From contig NC_091023.1 in assembly GCF_041296385.1 (NCBI RefSeq), positions 11,470,924-11,534,923 of the forward strand: a stretch of DNA of 64,000 nt, read 5' to 3'. The notes under the pieces were generated by a model. It ran no database searches. It saw nothing but the letters and a program-made list of their open reading frames with translations, and was not told the origin of the DNA. The position numbers were made by a program, and so were the translations under genes. Positions 51,401 through 64,000 of the stretch are shown here, piece after piece (positions within the stretch are counted from its first letter, which is position 1; every line of letters starts with the position of its first letter). This DNA comes from Aphelocoma coerulescens (Eukaryota; Chordata; Aves; Passeriformes; Corvidae).

Positions 51401-54380
51401 AAGCAAATATAGTCTAGATACCTTAACACCTTCTAAAACTCTATGATGATAATGTGAAGTATAAAAGACATTATTATATAATATCATATATTATTCTGAT
51501 CTTCACATTAATTCAATTGTGAAGAGATGCATTTTTATGATTAACAATCAAATAGGTAGACCTCCTAAAAGAAATAACAGAAAAAGCCGTATCATCTTTG
51601 ATAAGTGCTTTTATTGACAACTAACTAATTGGAATTTCCTAATTCCATTTGAGAATTATTTTAAAGCTAAAATTATTGCTATTAAATTTAATATTTTAAC
51701 TTATTTTCTCACATAAGATCAAAAAGTAAATCTCTAGCAGCTGGTAGTTTTTTGCTTCTGTTTCCAGGCTGGGTAACAGTTCTGAGACACTCTTCTTGTA
51801 ACCATGTTCTATTTGATGCTGTGCATAGAAAGGACAAGACCTCCCTGCTTTTTCTTACCATTAAATCACAAGAGGAGGCAAAGTCAGGCACTACAAAAAA
51901 ACAACCCATCATGAAAGGCATGATGAGACAACACCAACCATCACCAGAAGCCATAAGCATCTGCAGCAATTGTCATTTATCATGATCATTTCTGGGGCAC
52001 ATATTGTGACAAAGAAGCTTTTTAAAGATTTTTAAAGTGCCTGAGGAAACCTGAGAATACATTCAAGTGTGAGGTGAAGAACAGGAGAGGGAACAACAGT
52101 TCCTTCTTGGAGCACTGGAAGACGAGAACTTTATATTTAACATGGTGGAGAAAAGGGACCTAAGAAATATACATGGAAAAAACAGACAATTAACACAGGC
52201 AAAACTGGAGTCTGTGTATCTGTCCCCTGAATAGGAATAAGCAAAGTTGTCTTTACTAGCAAAAAAAAGAAAACTTAAACAAAAGTGCCAGTTACATAAT
52301 GGATATGATAAAATCACTGAATGATGTATGGGGATAGGAGAGGACCTGCTAAACACAAAGCATCAGCACATTCAGATCTAGTGTGGATGCAAGAAGCTAT
52401 TTTTGAGGCCAGGGTAAATGAGAGGACGATTGTATCTAAACAAAAAAGTAAATCTCTTAGAAGAAGGATTAAAAGCCTTATTTTGGATTTAACAGGTATG
52501 AAACATCTGGACATCAGTGCTATCACATCAGGACTGGAATTTGGTCAGAAATAGTCTGCTTCAGCACAGAAGAATAAAACCTTTAAATCATTAGTATGAA
52601 GGGAACAGTTGAATGTGTTTTAGGGCAAGACTACCAAAAAACAAACTCTGAGACAAGAAAGCAAAACTAAGAATGGAGGCAGTAATTGCAATGTAGAATG
52701 TGTGTAGCAAAAATGACAAGGATATGAGAAGACAAAAGTGACAAGTAGCTATATAATATACAGCTGGTATTGTACAGCCTCTGGCCCTGTTCCATTACTA
52801 ACAGCGCTTCCCCATTCAGGAGCTGTGAAGCTTCTGCTCTGCCTACCTAATTCAACTTGTACATCACTTATGCTCTTACTTCTGAAAGAGGTGTGTTAGA
52901 GATCAGTGCTGCTAGAGGAGAGCAGAGGCTGCTGAGATACAGTCACCTTTGGTAGAGCATGAAGCACCCCTGTTCCCCCTCTGACATGCTGTCTTTACAG
53001 CTCTAACTCCCATCAATGCTTTTTCACTGTCATTCTTAAGACAAATGTTTTTCTATGAAACTTCATTAACAAAGATTGCTTAGTGGATCCATAAATGCCT
53101 CTCACCAAATAACTGATACACAAAATGAAATCCTACTTGATTTGAACTAAGTGGTAGCTTCTTGCTATACCTTTTTCTGTTTATCCTGTCATAGACATGC
53201 AGGATCTACACCTGCTCAAAATCAGGCCTCCTGTTGAATTCTACCAACAGCTTTCAACAACAGTATCAAATGTTACTGACAGCTGGAATGTACAAAGGTC
53301 TCAACATTGGGCATAGGATCCTAAACAGAATCTTACTCTGTTCCTTTGCCCATCCATTTCTTAGAATCAAGGCTTAATTAATCTGTAACCTGCACAGTGA
53401 GCTTTTGGTAGAAAATGTATTTTTCAGGTCTGTGTCACTAAACCTTTGCACTAACACAGTGCAGGAGGAAGTGAGTTATATAACATGACCATAAATGTCT
53501 TGAGCATCACCATGGACATACTGCTCTGCTGTGGTCACTCACCTATCAGTACTCATTTTTCAAATTCCACATATGGGACAGAAGTAGAACTTCTTCCTAT
53601 CTTGCCCACGTCACATTCCCAGTTCTACCTATCTTTCCACTTTCAGGATGCTATTTTTTGCTAATACCTGTGAAAACTACTCTTTCTAGAAAATCCTCTA
53701 TATGCAATTATGGCATCTCTCCATAATTGCTGTCAAATCATGTTAACTACTTACTCCAGAAGAAATTGGAAATGACCAGCTGCTTGCTGGGGCAGAGATA
53801 AACAGAGTCATAAGAGTTTCTCATCACAGATAAGTGCCAATTCATTCAATATTAAAAACAGAAGAGGATGCCAGAAAAACTTTTGAGAATTGAAACCATT
53901 TTAAAAAGTAGAAGTAATTAAGGTTTTTAATTTTCATCCAGTTGAAACAGAGTGCTCTGAAGTGGAGATTACCCATAATCTGCAGCCGAAACTAAGACCC
54001 TTGTATTTTTCATTTATTTTATCAGAAAATTTAGAAAACCTTGCTCTCTGCATATAAATTTCTCCCATTGAATTTATTTCAATTGATAGGACTCATGTAG
54101 CACAAAACAGTGCAAGGGTAAGATACGTATCAGTTTAGCTTGATGCTGTCATCAAGTAAATGCCTACATACAGTTCTGACTTTAAATTCTAAAGAGTTCA
54201 TTTTAGAACTGTAGTATGTTTTAATAAAATGAACAGATATATCCAGTTGGGTCCTAAAAAATCCACAGGGACTGCACAATCTCTCCTCTGGGGATTTAAA
54301 GCAAAGGAAATAATCCCTTCCCTTGATTCACCAGCTATGCTCCTATCTGCACTGTGTGATGTTGCTGCCTTCCCTGGCTG

Positions 54381-54414
54381 CCAGGGCACAGTGCTGGCCA
54401 GGGCACAGTGCTGG
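54381..54414. repeat. 17-bp perfect tandem duplication
   Basis: CCAGGGCACAGTGCTGG occurs twice in direct succession with no mismatch, in a locally GC-rich patch. The identity suggests a recent duplication. Confidence 0.8.
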
Positions 54415-55280
54415 CCTCCGGCCAGTTTCTCCCTTTTCCCCCCAGTTCTGGTCTAGCAGTAGCAGCCAGTACTGCTGGCCATAAATTGGAAATTACCACC
54501 CTTAGAACCCAGTGTTACTAAAGGTAGAATAATTTTGCTGTTTGATTAAGTTTTAAAATGATGTTTTCTCCCCTTTCAAATAGCATTTGTAGTTTTAGTG
54601 CCCCAGAACAAGGGCTGCTCCTTTGCATATCAAAGAAGTATTAAAACTGTGGGAAACCTTTCTGGTTAGTAACATCAATACTTCCAGTAAATTAAGCATG
54701 CCAAGCTACAAAGTGAAGGCATAAAGATTCCTGAGTAGCGTAGCAGAGACTATGGGAAACATTGTGGGGGAAGAAAAGTAATCAGTTAGGAAACTTTCAT
54801 TGTTTAGCCAATGTCTTGACAGTTTTGATACATTGAAGCAATAATCTGTAAAAAGGGCTGGAAGAAGAGGCTTGGAAATAAAATGCCACCTCTTAGAATG
54901 GCTAACTATTTTGGGCTCACTGCTTGCATCGTCCTGCCTGCCAAAGAGGCTTCTGCATGCAAGAAGTCCCAAGAACAGCCGAGCCACAGGCAGACCAGGC
55001 CTATATTTAGCCTAGAACACCTTGGATAGCAGCTAAATGAAGAGTAAAATAATCTGGGAAATAGCGGTCGAGATGGGAAAACTGCAGTATGTCTGAGTAT
55101 CTCCAGAGCATAAACCGGCCATGGCTTTCCGTGTATAAGCTTACCTTTAACAAGGGGAAACCTCCTCCTTCCACCTCTCCCTGTTCTCAGGCAAGAGGGT
55201 AGAGTGGTTGCTGTCGCCCATTGCGCCCCAGGCTTAGCTACTTCTGTCTTTTATGGGGTTTCAGCAGTCCTAACCCTAAA

Positions 55281-55297
55281 GGGAGGGGCGGGAGGGG
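55281..55297 (+). promoter_or_regulatory. Compact G-quadruplex motif / GC box
   Basis: GGGAGGGGCGGGAGGGG has four G-runs separated by single bases, the most stable class of quadruplex motif, and includes a GGGGCGGG Sp1 site. It lies between genes, about 12.7 kb upstream of the DNER ATG. May mark a distal regulatory element. Confidence 0.55.
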
Positions 55298-55422
55298 AAA
55301 CAGGACAGAAGCAGACAAGACCAAACCCACAGTACACATGCTGCTTTACCCCAACATACTGCTTCCAGTTTGAGCTCCTCAGTGTTCTAACTATGGGAAA
55401 ATAGCACAGGACTTACGAATTC

Positions 55423-55451
55423 CTCCCACCTTTGTGGAGGGTGGGTGGGAG
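55423..55451. repeat. Inverted repeat CTCCCACC / GGTGGGAG
   Basis: Eight-base arms around a 13-nt centre. The right side (GGAGGGTGGGTGGGAG) is again G-rich with three GGG runs. It is 130 bp from the compact quadruplex motif, so the two may belong to one GC-rich element. Confidence 0.5.
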
Positions 55452-57609
55452 AGGCGCTTTCATGCTTCCTGTTACAATTTTAAGGGTGGTTTTGGGTTTT
55501 TATGTCTTGTTGTGGCATTTTGTTCTTCTCTTTTTTCCTCTTTGAAGCAGTTTTCTGGAAGCTGCTGCCAAACGAGATCTGGAGTTATCAGGAACTCTAA
55601 TCTAGTGCCTTGAAAATACTGGATGTGTCTTAACTACTTCCCCTCCGCTTAGTTCTGCTTACAGCGCGAGATGTCATTAGTCCCCAGGTGCACACAGGAA
55701 AGGAAGGGAAGGGACCCAGGATCTGTTCCTCCCTCAGCCCCCAAAGCAGCTTCATACCTGATCAATACAGGCACATTTCAGTACCAGGAGCCAAGGACAT
55801 GGTATTCCTCTAGAGGCATCAGTCATTCCTTGAGCCATTCACTGTCAAGTCAGAGGCAGCAGAGGATGGAATTTGTTTCCCATCTGCTGTACAAACAGGC
55901 ACCAACGTTCTGATCAAACACTGCCTTGTGCAGCTGGTGCTGCTGCACTGGGCTGGGGCAACCACTCCTACTCTTGGGCAACCACCTACACCCAACCTGA
56001 GAAAAGCTCCTAAAAACAATGCAGTGGGAGAGATACGGTAAGCTGGGAACACACAGTAGGAAGGTCCTGCAGGATCACAGGAAGAGGTCACATAGCACAG
56101 ATGTTTTCCAGTTCAAGCAATCAAGAGACCAGGAAAGGAAAGTAGGAGAAAGACAGGGCAAGCCCTGAAAAGGCTCAACCATCAGCAGATTTTACCTCCC
56201 CTTCCAATTTCAGCATTTCCATAATCCATTCCAGCAAGGCTTTTCATTTTTCTCCATTCTGCCAACAGCTTTCGCTATAGCAAAGTTTTGGCCTGGGGGA
56301 GGCACATTCATATTGAAACCATGGCATTCTCTCTCAAGGCAGGTAGGCCCTTATTTCCTGCTTCTGCAGAGTACAGGCTGCTCAGAGGATGGGAACTGGC
56401 ACTACTCCTGTGAAGACAGGTGAGCCAGGGCCCAGGAACTCTCTAGAGGATAAGACCTACCTCCAGCAGGGGCCACAAGGGAGGGCAAAAGTGTCACAGT
56501 CACCTGGAATTTCACCAGTCCCTGAGGCACCCACCTTCACATTAGAGGAGAGCTCAGTAAGGGAAAGGAGATAGAAGAAAATAAAACACATGATTGAGGG
56601 GAAAGAAGGAAGAATCTCGACAATTCAATCATACAAGCAGTCTGCATATGGAAATTGGAGTATCTGATCAAGTTTGGCAGTGGACATGGGGACTTTACGG
56701 ATGATTGGAATTAATTCTTCTGCATATTCCTAGAGAACATGAAGAAGCACTGTAACTAATTCACATGAGATGGGACACTAAAGTGTTCCCTACACAAGAG
56801 ATTTTGGTAAAAAGCCAACATCTAACAACAACAAAAAAACACTGCACAAGTTCAGTAGCACCTATCAGTGCTTGGATGGCCCTTTCATCCATGAATGATT
56901 TTTTGCTACTCTTGTTAATACAGAAGGACATGAAACTCATTCAAAACAGTAACTAGTGGTGTCACCTAACACCAGTTGAACTTACCATGCTAAAAAACTC
57001 ATCTATTTTAAAAGATAAGACTTCTGATTGTACCTTTTATTATATCTTTTAATGGTATACAAAGCAGTGCAGTACTAAGATGACTACACGCACCCATGGA
57101 TTGATTTTAGTGAGCTTTCCCCTAATCCAAAATTCCTGAAAAGAAGGAATCCTTAAAGTCTTGCCCCACCCCTCCACTTGTTCTGAACTCTCTCAAGATA
57201 CATTTGTTTGCAGGACAGTACTGCAGTCATGCAAAATGTGACTTCACAGTTTACTCTTATAATTTACTATCTTTACCTTTTAAACCAGACTGCTCTCCTA
57301 ACACACTGTAAGCTCACCTTGGTAGGAAAAAAGAAGTGTCACCCAAAAGAGTTTCATTCACTTTTCAGGCAAACTAAAACCTTAGTCTGTGCTGAAAATG
57401 ACAGCCAGAACAACCAAAATCATATCACCACAAGTACTTGTTTTTTCCTTCCTTTTGAAACAGGTAACCAACAACTTATTTTCCCACTGGAACAGTTACA
57501 CAAAGGCTAGATATCAAATCTGAAAGCTCCTCAAAATTTCCAAGTCAATGAAAGCCAGATTCTAGAGGGAGACAACATGGGTAAAAAAAAGTATCAATAC
57601 ACATGATAT

Positions 57610-57615
57610 TTTAAT
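57610..57615 (-). terminator. TRIP12: Distal poly(A) signal ATTAAA (candidate)
   Basis: ATTAAA on the minus strand is followed within 10-45 nt by U- and GU-rich sequence (TGTGTATTG, then an eight-T run, then TGTTGTCT), as expected of a cleavage site. It is the last good candidate before intergenic DNA. Confidence 0.45.
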
Positions 57616-57809
57616 ACAAAATATTAGCTTTTTTCTTTTTTTTTTTTTACACAAGTCAGTTTTTTTAAAATATAGAACCTTAAAAAAGAACAAATTGCTA
57701 TCCACACACTATAAACACTTGTTTGTGCTCAGTTTGATCAAGTTATCAGAACAATTTAAACACCAGTCCATAGTTTAAACACTGCCTTGAAGTTGGATGA
57801 AAACTATGC

Positions 57810-57871
57810 CGCACTGTGCGCTACCATTATTGTATGTACAGGGTGAAGCGCCATCGGTCGGGTTTAATACG
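57810..57871 (-). promoter_or_regulatory. TRIP12: CpG-dense 3'UTR block with a Pumilio-type element
   Basis: Six CpGs occur in 62 bp inside an otherwise CpG-poor UTR. On the transcript strand it contains UGUACAUA (57840-57833), matching the Pumilio consensus UGUANAUA, and CGCACAGTGCG, a short perfect hairpin. Persistence of CpGs in a UTR suggests selection on the RNA or DNA sequence; this is inference. Confidence 0.45.
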
Positions 57872-59250
57872 GTAATAAAAAACTGTTCAGTTATCAGGTT
57901 CTTTGTGCAAGGATTTCACATTCTACTCATGCTCATGACAGGTCTGTATTACATTTCAGTGGCACTGGTCTGAGCAAGCACAGGTAATTCTGTGAATGTT
58001 CACCGGAAGAATGTCCATTACATGTTCTGGAAGTACGAGTTCTTCAGCTGGATAAAAGAAAGCTTGTTAGTTTAGGGGAAATAACTAGCCTGATTAGCCA
58101 GAATGTAACAATTTCTAAGCACTGAAAGGAATTTTGATTTCTCAAAGTTGAATAAAAGTAACTATCACATTTTCATAAAGATTAACTATGTAGCAGGTAC
58201 ATCTCAGGAATATTTGTAATTCCCCATTTTTTGAACCCATAGAAAGGAAAAAAATTTCCCTCAAAGTTGGAGATCTTAAAAGGTCTTGTTTTAGTAGTAA
58301 ATCATCCACAAGTTGCAGGTTGTTAGCCAAGTAGATTTAGGATGATTTACTTGCATTACAGTAATTTACACAATTGAGCTTTAGGCATACAGTACAAAAC
58401 TATGAACAAAAAGGTGAAGCAAACTTTTTTATTTATATTCAGGTAAAAACATTAACCTGATGAAGTAAATTATTGCAGATTTGAGAAATCAGCACATAAA
58501 ACAGTTGGACAGAGCATTGCTTACAGGTGCTTTATCTGTGTCAAAAGACAAAGGCTGAACTGCTTGTTCCAAGCTAGCACTGGGGGGAAAGAAAAAAAGA
58601 AGATAAAAAGGAGAAAAAAACTACAAAATTAGCCAGGAACTTAGATCAAGAACAGGAAAACTGTTTACTCAAACAGGGAATGAAATAACTAATTTGTCTT
58701 TTAAAAAACTTTACATCAATTCGAAATGCTCTGGGCCTTACCACAATACACACTGGCCAGCCCAAGCTGTTGGACTTCAACTACATGAAAGAAGTAATTC
58801 TTCCTCACCTCCAGTATGAGGCTTTTGCTGCCTGAATCACTGTGTAAACAGCTCTGGAGCGCTCTGGTAACGACTGTCGCCATTATAACCTACCACTACA
58901 GTAAAACTACGCTATAAGAAAGGTTCTACCTAGTTACAAAGGCTGAGTTATATTGACAATATATATTTGATTTCAGTAAAATTTAAATTATCTTAATCAG
59001 AAAAAGAGGCATGGAGCAGTTAAATGCCCATGCTAACCAAAACATAACAATTGCTGAATGCTGCACACAAAAAGAACCAAGTGAATTGCACATCAGACAA
59101 TACATGAGGATGGGTAAAATTAGAGGCAGGTGAGGGTACACAGAACTAGTCTACTAAACTAGATTCGTCAAATACATGGTGTATTTTAATTTCTGTACTT
59201 ATGTACAAAAGTTGTCTTTGGAGGAAAAACTTCAGACTTAGCTAGATGGA

Positions 59251-59290
59251 TACACACAGCCCAGTATTAAACTGCACAGCGACATTTATT
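59251..59290 (-). terminator. TRIP12: Proximal poly(A) signal with GU-rich element
   Basis: AATAAA at 59290-59285 on the minus strand is followed about 25 nt later by GCTGTGTGTA (59260-59251), a standard downstream element. Use of this site would yield a short TRIP12 3'UTR. Confidence 0.55.
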
Positions 59291-59606
59291 GTTCCAGCCT
59301 GGAAAAACATCCCTTTTTAAATTTCACACAGCAAAGCAAGTTAAAAACTTCACTCATCAAATAAATGATAATTTAAACAAGAACTTGCTAAAGAAACCTT
59401 GTCACAACAACTTTTAGGGCCTGATCACTTTAAGTCCATAGGGGCTTTTAATGAATATCAACCAAGTGTCTTTGTTTATAATCTGCAAGCCGTTTTTCTA
59501 CAACAAGAAGGCGTAACACGTTTCCTTGACTCAGGTGATATATTTAGAAAAGAATCATGAGTTTCTCTTTTGCTGTAACAGGCAGACATTGCATTTTTCA
59601 TTGTGA

Positions 59607-59981
<375 letters not shown>

Positions 59982-60781
59982 CTAAAATCCTGCCTGCAGA
60001 TTAGTTTTCCAAGATGAATTTAAAATAAAGGAATAAGCTGGATTAATCAACTTTTAATTGTGTTCTGCACGTGTAAAAATTCTATCCCAATAATAATATT
60101 TTTAAGAGTTTTTTGGCTTCACACATTTTTGAAGATTCTCAGGAATTATCTATGACTGTAGTACCTTATTTTTCTTACTCCAGCTAAGATTTTTATACTC
60201 GTAACACTCAATTGTGTCTGCACTGTCTCTCCATAAAAGAGCTCCTAAAAATACTTAGAAAAAGAATAATCAAGTCTTTCCCCCCAGATCCCAAAGAATG
60301 TAAATAGCAGAACAGATGCATGAATTCTGTTTTGACTTGCAAAGCATTCATCTGAGAATACAGTAAAATGTGCATTCTACACTGGTCCCTAGCAAAGACA
60401 GCAAATTTCTCTGTTGACTGCACTGCCTCTTACCTAAACGCTGAAATTCAAAAGGGGGAGAAATTAAATAAGATTACTCCTATGCTAAGTATTGTCTCCT
60501 TTCTAGAAAGGAGACTGTTGTTTTCAGGTTACAATGCATAAGTCTGTCATCATAACTTAATGCCCCTCTAGGAGCTTTATTTAAATTTTAAACTCTCTCT
60601 TGCCCTCTGACAGACTTCCTGGCAACAATTTAAACCTGGAGAGTCAACTGAAGGAAGTGTCATGAGATTAACACAAAGGTTATAAGAATTATACCTGAAG
60701 CCTGCCCAGCCACTTCTGAAATTAAGAATGTGAGACTATATGAATCTCTCAAACACGTAAGTGTTAAGGAATTTTTTCCTA

Positions 60782-61054
<273 letters not shown>

Positions 61055-61168
61055 TCAAATAAATATCCTATAATTCCTTTAGCTTGAATAGCAGTGTATG
61101 AAGATTATTTTAAAATATGTATTTTCTACTGTTTTGGTTTTTTGTTTATTTAAAAAGGTAACATATTA

Positions 61169-61378
<210 letters not shown>

Positions 61379-61996
61379 TTAAAGTCAAAGGTCCGAGTTT
61401 ATAAAGGTAAACAAACCCCTCAAAGTACAGTCTTCAAAGAGACTTCCTCAAAGAAGAATAAAACATTCTCTCTTCTAGTCCAGAGAACCATAATTGTGAC
61501 TCAATTCAGTCCATTTAAGAGTGTGAGCATTTTACAAGCAAATTGATATTATGGTGGTGGTGACAATAAAGCAAGACCATCTACCCTTATTCTTTTCCCC
61601 TTCATCTGAATCTCTTCTTACTGCCTGAAGCTTTGCTGAACAGCTGACTACTTGTTTTATTAATAGAAGATCCAGGTAGCATCCACATCTATCTATAGCT
61701 ATTCGGAGGTACTGCAATACAAGGAACTAGAGGCCAACACAGAGAAATGAAGTATGATACATAAATTAAAGCACTTCTCAGAAAAGCTGGATATACACAA
61801 TTTTAAAGAAAATTGAGCAGTTCATAATAAAAGCATTAAATAAATGACTACTGAACAGAGAAATCTTTATCAGTTAAGTGTGCAATTTCAGGAACACTCA
61901 AATTTTACTAAGATGCCTCAGAAATGCAATGTCATTAGACTGCCCATACATGCAGGTAAAGGTTATAAAAGCAGCAGCAAAAACACTTTCACCAAC

Positions 61997-62110
61997 CTCC
62001 TCAGGATAGAAGTACTGAAGATGACTAAGGGGGAAGACCGACTCAAATCCATCTCTGAAGGAATCAAACTGTCTGGCAACACCTTCATTTAGTGCCCAGA
62101 ATATAACCAA
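61997..62110 (-). CDS. TRIP12: TRIP12 coding exon (HECT domain, nearest window edge)
   Basis: 114 nt, exactly 38 codons with complete codons at both ends. Acceptor CCCTTTCCCTGCAG, donor GAG|GTTGGT. It encodes [20 protein letters not shown], then [18 protein letters not shown], part of the HECT N-lobe that supports E2 binding. The exon before it was not found up to 64000 and should lie beyond the window. Confidence 0.96.
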
Positions 62111-63694
62111 CTGCAGGGAAAGGGAAAAAAAAAATAAATTAAAAAAAAGCCATTTGAACAAAGGAAGCATGCAGGGATCACTCCTGTACAAAAGAGTACA
62201 AGTACAGAAGCCAAACTCCAGCAGTCCAGCCATATGCTCATTGGAGCTACCACAGGGTGCACACTGATTCATGGAGCTGCTCTACAGCATCGCCTCATTC
62301 TGCCTTAATTCATAATTTAGATTACCCTTAACATGAACATTATGCAGAATTTTAACAACTTATTTGCCTTTGTTTTCAACAAAACAAATAAATAGATCTC
62401 AGAATAGCTGGTTAAACTGAACCTATTTAACAAAAGAATATAAAGTTAATCTGAACATTTGTTGTTTTTAGAAGCCTAACCTAGGTGTTCTCTCTCTACA
62501 CCATTTAAAATGTAGCAACAGAAGCAGAAATCCATAGGGCATCATTGGCAGTATTATCTTAATCTTTCCCGTGGAAATAGATGGGTCCCTATTCTAATAT
62601 TAAGTTTTTTAAAAGTAACTTTAGCCCATTTGATATATTAGGTAGCTTAATATTGTAAGAATACATAGGAACAAAAGTAACTTCATTTCAAGTTACTGGA
62701 ATATGGTTAAGAATCGTGATGCAAAAGACAGTAAGACACTAATCTAGGCTTTTTGAGTCTAATTTCTCTGCTTTGTTTTGGCTTTGTATCTGTAGTTACC
62801 TTGTCAGCATTAAATTAGCTTCTAAAGTAGACAGCACATACTGAAACAACAATCAGTGGTGTGGGGAGGAAGGGCATATGACACAAATGAGACCAGAGTT
62901 CTTTTAAATAAATCTCCTGCAGCCAGTATTTCTCCACTAAATTAAGATATTTTACATGGCAGATTGCAGGCCAAGTTCAGATTCTTTTGTCAGTCAGTGT
63001 TATTGATGATTACACTTGCCTTGGATATCCTCAACTCCAGCAGGAAACGAGGGCTGGTTATAAAAGCTGTGTTGTCAACACAGAACTACAGGTTTTAAAA
63101 TTTGTTAAAAGCTCTGGCCTCTGGTGCTTGTTAAAGTCATCTATGGATGCATCTGAATAGGATTAAAAAGTTCATAGGTCCTGCTGGAGTCCTGAAGCAA
63201 GAATTTAACCCCATCCCAATAACTGAAGAGTTACTGGTTCCAGAAAGCTCTCAGATATGAAAGCTCATTAGGATCTTCTGATAAGTTTTCCTACAGAAGA
63301 GTCAGGCATTGAATTTCAGGCAAGATACATTCCACAACTTTCATACACCAGGTTTTTATACTGAAGAGGAAGGTAGTAAACACCAGCAGCACAAAAAACT
63401 CTTCTACGACATAGAATATTCTATGGCTATTCTAACAGCAGAGTTGCTTACCTACAATTGTGATTACTTTTTATGATCATGAACATGTGGTATAGTTAAG
63501 CTGCACTGTATTCTTGCAGATTCAAAGAGAAGATCAAATTGCAAGACAAAATTCTACTACTGAAACTTTTTGTTCACAAATTTAGAACAGCAAGGTGGCC
63601 CCTTTATAGTACAGGGGAGAAGAGGGGGGAAAAAAAAAAGACAAAAAAAAGAGAATAAAGTCTTTCACTATATTGGTAATTGAAGCAGTTCTAC

Positions 63695-63728
63695 CTTCTG
63701 ATAAAGGCAGCTCCTGTGGGAACTGTCC
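63695..63728 (-). other. TRIP12: Possible cryptic or poison exon in TRIP12
   Basis: A long pyrimidine tract ending TTTTTCTCCCCCCAG is followed after 34 nt by GAAG|GTAGAA, a usable donor. Neither end is in the known TRIP12 protein frame. Because 34 is not a multiple of three, inclusion before the exon at 62110 would shift the frame and reach a TGA about nine codons into that exon. No coding homology, so this is not counted as a real coding exon. Confidence 0.3.
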
Positions 63729-64000
63729 CTGGGGGGAGAAAAAGGGAGATGGAGGGAAGAATGACATGAAGGCAGGAGAGGCATGAAAAGCAACAGTAGG
63801 ATATTCCAGCTTTATAAACTACTTTTCATGTTAATCCTCACATAAGATTTTAATAAAAATGACATGTTCAAGAGCAGGGCAGCTGACCCACAGGGAGCTG
63901 TACAGGCCAGCTGATCAATTAAATACATTGTTTCTAAAATGCAATTCATCATACTTATGATGGAGAGCACACTAATTTTCCCTCTGAAATCTTTTCTATT

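Larger units (their letters stand above)
43091..57590. other. TRIP12-DNER intergenic region
   Basis: About 14.5 kb between the DNER promoter island and the putative TRIP12 distal poly(A) site. Listed contents: a CpG-rich block at 43.65-43.82 kb, a CR1 RT remnant at 43.9-44.1 kb, a CR1 3' end at 47.75-48.47 kb, duplications at 46.1 and 54.4 kb, and G-rich motifs at 55.3-55.45 kb. The rest (44.1-46.0, 46.2-47.7, 48.5-54.3 and 55.5-57.5 kb) is AT-rich with short open frames, none recognised. A-runs lie near 47270 and 50780. Confidence 0.75.
57590..59606 (-). other. TRIP12: TRIP12 3'UTR
   Basis: Sequence after the TRIP12 TGA stop. Its 3' limit is inferred. A proximal AATAAA at 59290-59285 would give a UTR of about 0.34 kb. 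AATAAA also occurs at 58433-58428, and a distal ATTAAA at 57615-57610 would give about 2 kb. The long form is favoured by a CpG-rich, constrained-looking block near 57.8 kb. TRIP12 transcripts in mammals also have long 3'UTRs. Confidence 0.6.

Noticed and set aside
55271..55279. TAACCCTAA telomere-like word
   Set aside because: Only about one and a half units; not an interstitial telomere array.

Overview
The window is vertebrate nuclear DNA, most probably from a bird. The background is AT-rich and CpG-depleted. Spliced genes have short exons and long introns. The recognisable interspersed repeats are CR1 LINE pieces of the avian type, and no primate- or rodent-type SINEs were recognised. The two genes are adjacent and on the same strand in the same order as in other amniotes (TRIP12 then DNER, on human 2q36.3). 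The exact species cannot be told from the sequence.

Layout, on the minus strand from high to low coordinates. Positions 64000-57590 hold the last four coding exons of TRIP12 (end of the HECT ubiquitin-ligase domain, including the catalytic cysteine) and a long 3'UTR with proximal and distal poly(A) signals. Positions 57590-43090 are intergenic: one clear CR1 3' end, one decayed CR1 reverse-transcriptase piece, two G-rich quadruplex-type motifs, short tandem duplications, and a small CpG-rich block that may be a divergent non-coding first exon. Positions 43090-41735 are a CpG island holding the DNER promoter and first coding exon (signal peptide plus the first EGF repeat), with a strong CTCF-type motif and a GC hexamer repeat upstream of the ATG. 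Positions 42284-1 are the first part of DNER intron 1. It is mostly featureless AT-rich DNA with one solo LTR of an endogenous retrovirus (perfect 6-bp target duplication), one old CR1 copy, an isolated CpG cluster with an RFX X-box, and several small palindromes and tandem repeats.

The two genes are not known to act together. TRIP12 is a nuclear HECT E3 ligase. DNER is a neuronal transmembrane EGF-repeat Notch ligand. No tRNA, rRNA, CRISPR or complete transposon was found. I see no convincing new biological system here. The best leads are regulatory: a possible poison exon in TRIP12, the intronic CpG/X-box cluster, the DNER promoter architecture, and a constrained-looking block in the TRIP12 3'UTR.
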